Below are positions 46,099 to 52,614 of a DNA stretch of 52,614 nt, piece after piece. Location of the stretch: NCBI GenBank assembly GCA_900314255.1, contig OMUP01000093.1, forward strand, positions 1 through 52,614, given 5' to 3'. Positions within the stretch are counted from its first letter, which is position 1; each line of letters begins with the position of its first letter. The notes beneath the pieces were generated by a model. That model made no database searches. It had not been told where the DNA came from and saw nothing but the letters and a program-made list of their open reading frames with translations. This DNA is from an uncultured Lachnospiraceae bacterium. Its GTDB lineage: Bacteria > Bacillota > Clostridia > Lachnospirales > Lachnospiraceae. The translations under genes were made by a program, and so were the position numbers.

Positions 46099-46560
46099 TC
46101 ACTTTGAAGTCGGAACATCGCTGTACTGTTCGACGTATTCACTGTCCCCCGCGCTGTATTCCACGACCTGTCCCCCGGTCGGGTATGTCATGCCGAGCTC
46201 CTCTGTGGCCACCCGGTAGATTTCCTGATAATCAACATCAGCCGAAAGTTTCATGGCTTCATCATCATTCTCCGAAGTCAGCGAAGAAAGCTGAGCCTGA
46301 AGACTGGCGATCTGCGCCTCGTTGGCCTGCATGGCGGCCCTTGTCCGCAGATATGAGACACAGAACGCAAAAATAACGCCCACCACACCGATGACTGTAA
46401 GCGTGTACAGGAAATTGCGTGCGTTGACACGTCTCACATAGCGGCTGTGCAGCGTCGTATGCGTCCGCCTGGAACTGCGTTCCCTGCGCTCCGGCTGCAG
46501 AACCGGCTTTGGTGCCGCGCTTCCGCCGATATACATTTGTCTCATCATTCTTTCTGCCAT
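46099..46560 (-). CDS. ftsL: FtsL-like cell division protein
   Basis: A 153-residue bitopic protein. A basic cytoplasmic segment of about 48 residues leads to one helix ([22 protein letters not shown], about 50-71) and a short coiled coil ([24 protein letters not shown]). Sequence identity in FtsL is low, so the call rests on architecture and place: it overlaps rsmH by 16 bases and precedes the PBP. The C-terminal 40 residues ([20 protein letters not shown]) are typical of clostridial members. Confidence 0.8.
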   Translation of the reverse strand: MAERMMRQMYIGGSAAPKPVLQPERRERSSRRTHTTLHSRYVRRVNARNFLYTLTVIGVVGVIFAFCVSYLRTRAAMQANEAQIASLQAQLSSLTSENDDEAMKLSADVDYQEIYRVATEELGMTYPTGGQVVEYSAGDSEYVEQYSDVPTSK

Positions 46561-47510
46561 TTTCCTGTCGTCCCTGTCTTCTTCTCAAAAACCCTCAGTT
46601 TTGCGCTTCTCGCCCTCGGATTTTTTTCCTGTTCTTCCTGCCCCGGGAGAATCGGCTTCCGGGTTATGATGTGGCCCTTTGAGATCTTTCCGCACACACA
46701 CACCGGGAAATCCGGCGGGCAGGTGCAGGGATCCTGGGCGGTTTTGAACGCATTTTTCACAATCCGGTCTTCCAGCGAGTGGAAGGTTATGATACAGATC
46801 CTTCCACCTTCGTTCAGGCTGTCGATCATGGCTCCGACCGAATCCTGCAGGACCTCCAGTTCCCGGTTCAGCTCTATCCGGATCGCCTGAAACGTACGCT
46901 TGGCCGGATGCCCGCCGTGCTCCCGGAATCGTGCCGGAATCGAGTCCCGGATCACATCGTCCAGTTCAAATGTGGTCGTCAGCGGTTTCTTCTGCCTCGC
47001 CTTTTCAATGCCCGCCGCAATCTGCGGTGCAAATCGTTCTTCGCCGTACTCCCGCAGAATCTTCGTGAGCTCCTGTCTGGAATACGTGTTGACAATGTCG
47101 GCAGCCGTTTTGCTCTGCCGGTCATCCATCCGCATGTCAAGCGGCGCATTGACACTGTAGGAGAACCCTCTTTCGGCCGTGTCCAGCTGGTAGGATGAAA
47201 CACCCAGATCCAGCAGAAATCCGTCCACTTTTCCGACCCCTGCCTCACGCAGAACGTCAGCAAAATTCTCATAATTACTGCGGTAGATGGAAATCTTCTC
47301 ACCATACGGAGCAAGCCGCTCGCCCGCCGCACGGATGGCATCCGCATCCTGGTCGATTCCGATCAGCCTGCCGTTTTCGCCGAGGCGTTTCGCAATTTCT
47401 TCCGAATGTCCCGCGCCTCCCAGCGTCCCGTCCACATAAATCCCGTCCGGACGGATGTTCAGATTCTCGATCACTTCCTTCAGCAGGACCGGTGTGTGCT
47501 TAAATTCCAT
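46545..47510 (-). CDS. rsmH: 16S rRNA (cytosine-1402 N4)-methyltransferase
   Basis: A 321-residue SAM enzyme that methylates C1402 of 16S rRNA. It opens [16 protein letters not shown], with [55 protein letters not shown] and the C-terminal [15 protein letters not shown] motif. It is the second gene of the division cluster, 12 bases after mraZ. Confidence 0.97.
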   Translation of the reverse strand: MEFKHTPVLLKEVIENLNIRPDGIYVDGTLGGAGHSEEIAKRLGENGRLIGIDQDADAIRAAGERLAPYGEKISIYRSNYENFADVLREAGVGKVDGFLLDLGVSSYQLDTAERGFSYSVNAPLDMRMDDRQSKTAADIVNTYSRQELTKILREYGEERFAPQIAAGIEKARQKKPLTTTFELDDVIRDSIPARFREHGGHPAKRTFQAIRIELNRELEVLQDSVGAMIDSLNEGGRICIITFHSLEDRIVKNAFKTAQDPCTCPPDFPVCVCGKISKGHIITRKPILPGQEEQEKNPRARSAKLRVFEKKTGTTGKWQKE

Positions 47511-47522
47511 TCTGCTCTCCGA

Positions 47523-47960
47523 TCAGATGCTGAATCCCAGATTTCCGAGATTGACGGCCACCTCATCCATGTTCTGGTTGTACGCCGCCTCGCGCTCATC
47601 CCAGCGCTCCTGGCTCCAGATTTCAATCCGGCTCGCGACACCGACCAGTACAACTTCCTTCTTCAGGTCCGCGTAGTCGCGCAGAACCTGCGGAATCAGG
47701 ATGCGTCCCTGCTTGTCGAACTCGCAGTCCGCCGCGCCGGCGAGGAAGAATCTCGCGAACTGACGCGCATCCGGGCTGGTGATCGGCAGCTTTCCGAGCT
47801 TTTCCTCAAAGACCTTCCAGTCGCCTTCTGTATAGACAAACAGACAGCCGTCCAGTCCCTTCGTGACAAATGCATGTTCTCCCAGCGGCTCCCGGAGTCT
47901 GGCCGGAACGATCAGTCGTCCCTTCGCGTCAAGATTATGATTGTATTGTCCCATAAACAT
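47523..47960 (-). CDS. mraZ: Transcriptional regulator/division protein MraZ
   Basis: A 145-residue protein with two MraZ (SpoVT-AbrB-like) halves: MFMGQYNHNLDAKGRLIVPA and FLAGAADCEFDKQGRILIPQ. MraZ binds repeats upstream of its own operon and represses the division cluster in several bacteria. ATG at 47960 follows GGAGG at 9 bases and gives the family's start; the frame is open up to 48020 but that part lies over the leader. It is the first gene of the cluster. Confidence 0.95.
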   Translation of the reverse strand: MFMGQYNHNLDAKGRLIVPARLREPLGEHAFVTKGLDGCLFVYTEGDWKVFEEKLGKLPITSPDARQFARFFLAGAADCEFDKQGRILIPQVLRDYADLKKEVVLVGVASRIEIWSQERWDEREAAYNQNMDEVAVNLGNLGFSI

Positions 47961-47980
47961 GACGCGCCGCCTCCGATCTC

Positions 47981-48017
47981 CCACAAAATTACACTTTGTG
48001 GTAAAATTCGCCACTTT
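47981..48017 (-). promoter_or_regulatory. Possible MraZ-binding boxes in the mraZ leader
   Basis: Reading the minus strand, AAAGTGG, AAAGTGT and TTTGTGG carry GTGG/GTGT cores starting 20 and 10 bases apart, i.e. on one helix face, ahead of the mraZ ribosome binding site. Known MraZ sites are short G-rich direct repeats near the mraZ promoter. The match is loose. Confidence 0.4.
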
Positions 48018-48025
48018 CATTGCCC

Positions 48026-48054
48026 ATATTACCCTAAATCGCCCCTGAATTCAA
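48026..48054 (-). promoter_or_regulatory. Promoter of the mraZ division cluster
   Basis: -35 TTGAAT (48049-48054), 17-base spacer, -10 TAATAT (48026-48031) on the minus strand, about 60 bases before the mraZ start. Confidence 0.75.
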
Positions 48055-48065
48055 GAGAGCGCAAG

Positions 48066-48113
48066 AAAAAGCCGCCCAGACAGAAACAGGAATTCTGCCG
48101 GAGCGGCCTTTTT
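48066..48113 (-). terminator. Terminator downstream of the large membrane protein
   Basis: AAAAA-GGCCGC... and ...GCGGC-TTTTT arms form an imperfect GC-rich stem with A and T runs at the two ends. It separates the membrane protein gene from the mraZ promoter and could also act on the plus strand. Confidence 0.75.
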
Positions 48114-48128
48114 ATGCTGTTATTGTGT

Positions 48129-49757
48129 TCAGAAAAAAAGAAGAATCCGGCGCATGGTATCTGAAATTTCCGGGTACAGTGCAGTGATATTGCAGTCATT
48201 GGGCACCAGAAACAGCAGAAATGAACCCACAAGCGCCATCACGCCCAGTATGTCGGAAATCCACAGGACTCTGCGCGCGCATCTGTCTTTCAGATCTCGG
48301 TGGGCAGCTGCCGCCGCGATAAATGTCAGGATCGAAAGCAGATAATAAATATCCAGCCGGTAGCGCTCCATCAGGAACGGCGTCCAGGCTGCGTCAACCG
48401 CCGTCACAATCACAGGCGTCACCGCCAGCCCCACAGCAAATCCCGCGATTCCATCTTTCCGGACGCCCCGCATCACCTGTCTGTCCAGCAAAATCAAAAT
48501 AAGGAAGAAAATCGGAAAATTCAGGAACGCCCCGTTAAACCCGATGTACGGAAACGTCTCGTTAAAACCCGCAAAGTCAAAGAAATTCCCGACAATATCC
48601 ATGGCCATCACAAGGAATCCGGAGCCGGAAAACTCTGACGCGTACGAATGCTGATCCGCCACCGTCAGCTGATACGTCTGTCCGAATTCAAACGGATTCT
48701 GAAAACGCGCCCCGTTGTACCACATCAGCGCCGCTCCCACAATTATATATGGAAGAATCGCGGCAAAAATCCCGGCAGACAGCTTTCTGGAAGGCTTCTC
48801 TCCTTTCAGGCAGGAAATCATAAGTCCCAGAACAAGCAGATTTCCAAGCGCCACCGGCGGCCGGCATCCGAAGGCAAGGGCTCCGAGCAGTGCCCCCGCC
48901 GCCGCACACGCCACGCGTTTCTTTTCACTCCGGATGACAAATGCCGCGCGGATGAAAAAGAACAGGCTCCAGACCTCCAGAAACAGCCCCGCCGAAATAG
49001 CTGTACAGTAGAGCGCCGGTGCCTCCGCGCAGTACCACGAACTGATGGCACCTGCAGCAAGAGACAGCAGCAGATACGTCCCGAACGGCAGCCGGCGGTA
49101 AAAACGGTCCGCCAGTTCCTGAAACAGAGCGAAAAATCCGAGAATCATCAGCATCACATACAGCTGCGTCGCGTGATAGGTGGTCAGCGCGTGCCCCGTG
49201 AGAACCCGGTACGGCAGAAACGTAATGACGGCCGGCACAACGCCGAAATACATATAATAGTGCCCGTTGTACCAGGCATGATCCCAGTGAACGGTTACCC
49301 CTTCTGCCTGGCGCGCTTCCGGGTCATACGGGTTCTCCATTGTCAGAAGCTTCGGGTCGACATCATCATAATCCAGATACAGATGTCCCTCAAGAAGCGA
49401 GTCTGCCATCACTTCATATTCATTGCGGTGATCGGGCACCTCCCCGTTCCAGATCGGAGAAAGCGACATCGGCAGAACACAGACCAGAATCAGCGCGATC
49501 TGCGCCGCGAGCGTGATCAGGTTGTGCTTCAGGCTCACCTCCGAAGCCGGAAAAGAGTTCAGCCATGATCCCGGCCGGAACACATACAGTGCCATGACAG
49601 CCGCGAACCAGAAACAGGCGCCTGCTGCCGTGTATCTGCTGAAAGCATCGGATGAAAGGACAGCGCACAGAACCAGAATAACAGCCAGTACAGCGGCCGC
49701 ACAAAGCGGAAATACCCGGCCTTTTACAGATCGTTTCTCGTTTTTTCCTGCGCGCAT
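48129..49757 (-). CDS. Polytopic membrane protein, GT-C glycosyltransferase-like, function unknown
   Basis: A 542-residue protein with about 11-13 membrane helices. The first two helices are followed by an extracellular-type loop of about 80 residues with acidic/aromatic motifs (EYEVMADSLLEGHLYLDYDD, HWDHAWYNGHYYMYFGVVPA). This resembles the catalytic loop region of GT-C enzymes that use polyprenyl-phosphate sugars, but I see no definite family signature. Further helices carry GCRPPVALGN and a late loop FLMERYRLDIYYLLSILTF. Its neighbours are unrelated. It may glycosylate a wall polymer or lipid; that is inference. GAGGAG precedes the ATG. Confidence 0.6.
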   Translation of the reverse strand: MRAGKNEKRSVKGRVFPLCAAAVLAVILVLCAVLSSDAFSRYTAAGACFWFAAVMALYVFRPGSWLNSFPASEVSLKHNLITLAAQIALILVCVLPMSLSPIWNGEVPDHRNEYEVMADSLLEGHLYLDYDDVDPKLLTMENPYDPEARQAEGVTVHWDHAWYNGHYYMYFGVVPAVITFLPYRVLTGHALTTYHATQLYVMLMILGFFALFQELADRFYRRLPFGTYLLLSLAAGAISSWYCAEAPALYCTAISAGLFLEVWSLFFFIRAAFVIRSEKKRVACAAAGALLGALAFGCRPPVALGNLLVLGLMISCLKGEKPSRKLSAGIFAAILPYIIVGAALMWYNGARFQNPFEFGQTYQLTVADQHSYASEFSGSGFLVMAMDIVGNFFDFAGFNETFPYIGFNGAFLNFPIFFLILILLDRQVMRGVRKDGIAGFAVGLAVTPVIVTAVDAAWTPFLMERYRLDIYYLLSILTFIAAAAAHRDLKDRCARRVLWISDILGVMALVGSFLLFLVPNDCNITALYPEISDTMRRILLFF

Positions 49758-49780
49758 CGAAAGCTCCTCTCATAAATATG

Positions 49781-49799
49781 GTACCCATGATACCATAAA
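49781..49799. repeat. Inverted repeat ATGGTA / TACCAT upstream of the membrane protein gene
   Basis: ATGGTACCCATGATACCAT has perfect 6-bp arms and lies 23-41 bases before the minus-strand start, where the transcription start and -10 (TATCAT) would be. It is a possible operator. Confidence 0.4.
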
Positions 49800-49852
49800 A
49801 CGGTGCCGCAGGTGCTGCGTGCCTCCGGCCTGCTGCATTTTTCATTTATGTC

Positions 49853-49882
49853 TTGACACATGTAATGTCATGTATTTACAAT
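49853..49882 (+). promoter_or_regulatory. Promoter of the PTS EIIC gene
   Basis: -35 TTGACA (49853-49858), 18-base spacer, -10 TACAAT (49877-49882). The spacer contains ACATG-TAATGT-CATGT and overlaps TGACA...TGTCA, short inverted repeats that could bind a regulator. Confidence 0.7.
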
Positions 49883-49954
49883 AGAACGCGTGTTACAAAA
49901 AAGGCGGTCAGGAAGGACATGCCTTCGGGCCGTCTGATCAAAGGGGAGAAAGGT

Positions 49955-51043
49955 ATGGATTCGTGGAAAGCTTTTTTAAAGCGGAAAAACATTGAAATTT
50001 CGCTGAAGCGATACGGGATTGACGCTCTGGGCGCCATGGCACAGGGACTGTTCTGTTCACTGCTGATCGGCACCATCATCAATACGCTGGGAACAATCTT
50101 TCATCTGTCATTTCTGACGCAGCCTGTCGCGACGATCTCTGGGACGCAGTATACGGTCGGGTCGCTTGCCATGGCGATGAGCGGGCCGGCAATGGCGGCC
50201 GCCATCGGCCGCGCTCTGCAGTGCCCGCCGCTGGTTCTTTTTTCACTCATCACCGTTGGATTTGCCTCCAACGCCCTGGGCGGCGCCGGCGGTCCGCTGG
50301 CCGTTCTGTTTGTTGCTATCATCACGGCTGAAATCGGCAAAATGGTCTCCGGTGAGACAAAAGTCGACATTCTCGTGACACCGCTTGTGACAGTCGGCGT
50401 CGGCGTGTTCCTTTCCTGGCTGCTGGCCCCGGCTCTTGGCAAGCTGGCCATGATGGTGGGAACATTTATCATGTGGGCGACGGAGCTTCAGCCGTTCCTC
50501 ATGGGAATTCTCGTGTCCGTTGTCGTAGGCGTCGCGCTGACTCTTCCGATTTCTTCCGCGGCGATCTGCGCCGCACTGGGGCTCACCGGACTGGCGGGCG
50601 GTGCCGCCGTCGCCGGATGCTGCGCGCAGATGGTCGGCTTTGCTGTGATGTCCTTTAAAGAAAACCGCTGGGGCGGCCTCGTATCGCAGGGCATCGGGAC
50701 CTCCATGCTGCAGATGCCCAACATTGTAAAAAATCCGCGCATCTGGATCGCACCGACTCTCGCCTCGGCTGTCACCGGCCCGATCGCGACCTGCGTGTTC
50801 CATCTTCAGATGAACGGTCCGGCCATTGACTCCGGCATGGGAACCTGTGGATTCGTCGGTCAGATCGGCGTCATCCAGGGCTGGATCTCAGACATCGCGG
50901 CCGGAAAGATGGCCGCCATCAGCGCCTTCGACGTGACCGGTCTGATCCTCATCAGCTTCGTCCTGCCGGCCATTCTCGCCCCGCTCATCAACATGTTCTG
51001 CAGAAAAAAAGGATGGGTAAAAGACGGAGATCTGACACTCTGA
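49955..51043 (+). CDS. PTS EIIC-like membrane transporter (PTS_EIIC_2 family), orphan
   Basis: A 362-residue membrane protein with about nine or ten helices. The pattern DALGAMAQGLFCSLLIGTIINTLG, the small-residue helices SLAMAMSGPAMAAAIG, the VTPLVTVGVGVFLSWLLAP segment and QMNGPAIDSGMGTCGFVGQIG match the PTS_EIIC_2 group. Ordinary EIIC proteins move a sugar in concert with EIIA and EIIB, but neither is encoded nearby or fused here, so the phosphate donor and substrate are unknown. I chose ATG at 49955 (GGGGAG upstream); an open frame from 49853 would start inside the promoter. Confidence 0.8.
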   Translation: MDSWKAFLKRKNIEISLKRYGIDALGAMAQGLFCSLLIGTIINTLGTIFHLSFLTQPVATISGTQYTVGSLAMAMSGPAMAAAIGRALQCPPLVLFSLITVGFASNALGGAGGPLAVLFVAIITAEIGKMVSGETKVDILVTPLVTVGVGVFLSWLLAPALGKLAMMVGTFIMWATELQPFLMGILVSVVVGVALTLPISSAAICAALGLTGLAGGAAVAGCCAQMVGFAVMSFKENRWGGLVSQGIGTSMLQMPNIVKNPRIWIAPTLASAVTGPIATCVFHLQMNGPAIDSGMGTCGFVGQIGVIQGWISDIAAGKMAAISAFDVTGLILISFVLPAILAPLINMFCRKKGWVKDGDLTL

Positions 51044-51063
51044 TTCCAGCAGAATACGTAAGC

Positions 51064-51104
51064 AAAAAAGCGTGTGAAGATTTTTCCTGTCTTCGCACGC
51101 TTTT
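51064..51104 (+). terminator. Terminator of the PTS EIIC gene
   Basis: Plus-strand stem AAAAGCGTGTGAAGA / TCTTCGCACGCTTTT (15 bp with one G-U) and following TTTTAAT. It is symmetric enough to work in both directions. Confidence 0.92.
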
Positions 51105-51125
51105 AATATACTTCTGCCGTTTCTG

Positions 51126-51206
51126 TCAGTTTTTGATAATCAGCCTTCCTTCCGTTTTGTGATCCAGATGCTGGTGAGAAGAAAGATATTCATCCAGGAC
51201 TTCCAT
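51126..51206 (-). pseudogene. Possible 3' remnant of a lost gene
   Basis: In the gap between EIIC and ychF the minus strand reads MEVLDEYLSSHQHLDHKTEG and then RLIIKN before a stop at 51128-51126; the frame stays open about 13 codons further upstream (LAYVLAGRVVTTSV) to a TGA. The composition is like the C-terminus of a soluble enzyme, not like random DNA, but I cannot name a family. No ribosome binding site is seen. The rest of the 51105-51336 gap holds nothing else clear, apart from a TACACT -10-like element ahead of ychF. Confidence 0.35.
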
Positions 51207-51336
51207 CACAGAAGTGGTTACGACGCGCCCTGCCAGGACGTACGCAAGTCAAACAAAAGCCTCCGCGCTTTCTCTTGCGGGCATTCTGTGATACACTGTA
51301 ACAAATTCGCGGCAGCGAAAAGGAGATAGAAGAATT

Positions 51337-52434
<1,098 letters not shown>

Positions 52435-52480
52435 TCCGGATTCCGGGCAGAAACAGCACTGGATCAGGATCCGGGAACAT

Positions 52481-52530
52481 AAAAAAGCTTCGCGATGGAG
52501 GAGGAAAACTCTTCTTCGCGAAGCTTTTTT
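52481..52530 (+). terminator. Terminator of ychF
   Basis: Perfect 14-bp arms AAAAAAGCTTCGCG / CGCGAAGCTTTTTT around a 22-base loop, then GTATTGG. Likely bidirectional. The 84 bases beyond it hold no clear gene. Confidence 0.93.
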
Positions 52531-52614
52531 GTATTGGTTACCGGTTAGAATCCGAACAGTTTTCTTATTATTTCAAATCAGTGGATTCATATCTACAAAT
52601 TTTCGATTTTTATG

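Overview
The window reads as a chromosomal segment of a high-GC, strictly anaerobic clostridium, most like a Lachnospiraceae genome. Pointers are pyruvate:ferredoxin oxidoreductase, an FprA-type flavo-diiron protein, a K+-dependent membrane pyrophosphatase, IreB, YlbF, RNase J, and strong AGGAGG ribosome binding sites with TTGACA/TATAAT promoters. Everything from base 1 to about 49,760 is transcribed leftward (minus strand); only the last two genes, a PTS EIIC and ychF, run rightward. This family assignment is inference; no rRNA or tRNA gene was found.

Layout in plus-strand order. 1-4,262: RNA metabolism, with trhP-like U32 protein (partial), trmR, ylbF, RNase J, a DUF1292 protein, ruvX and ireB; this matches the Bacillus yrzL-yrrK-yrzB-yrrM-yrrN block with RNase J and ylbF in place of mltG. 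4,369-5,812: a VTC-like polyphosphate polymerase with a DUF4956 membrane partner. 5,945-12,329: an MscS channel, a catalytically dead branching-enzyme-like protein with a coiled coil, an esterase and hppA. 12,492-14,506: a decayed TRAP transporter operon (dctP, dctQ, dctM) whose dctM end is fused to the 3' end of a hisC gene. 14,581-21,509: serine and branched-chain amino acid synthesis (serC-serA; leuB-ilvD-ilvB). 21,636-26,158: yajC, tgt, aroC and a second dnaK. 26,383-30,139: a TetR regulator and a two-gene redox operon (iron-sulfur flavoprotein plus geranylgeranyl-reductase-like flavoprotein) behind a strong promoter flanked by two palindromes. 30,463-35,277: PFOR and FprA, the latter with a perfect palindrome filling its promoter spacer. 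35,411-39,102: hemW, lepA and a cell-wall amidase. 39,209-47,960: a reduced division/cell-wall cluster mraZ-rsmH-ftsL-pbp-murD-ftsW-ftsQ-ftsZ without mraY, murF or murG. 48,129-52,434: a large membrane protein, an orphan PTS EIIC and ychF.

Best candidates for something undescribed: the TetR-linked two-flavoprotein operon (a possible dedicated C=C or isoprenoid/lipid reductase with its own electron-transfer partner); the branching-enzyme pseudoenzyme encoded just before mscS; the structured repeat region at 30,200-30,390; and the fprA promoter palindrome. The TRAP/hisC region is a clear case of gene decay. All functions are from reading the sequence; no database search was run.
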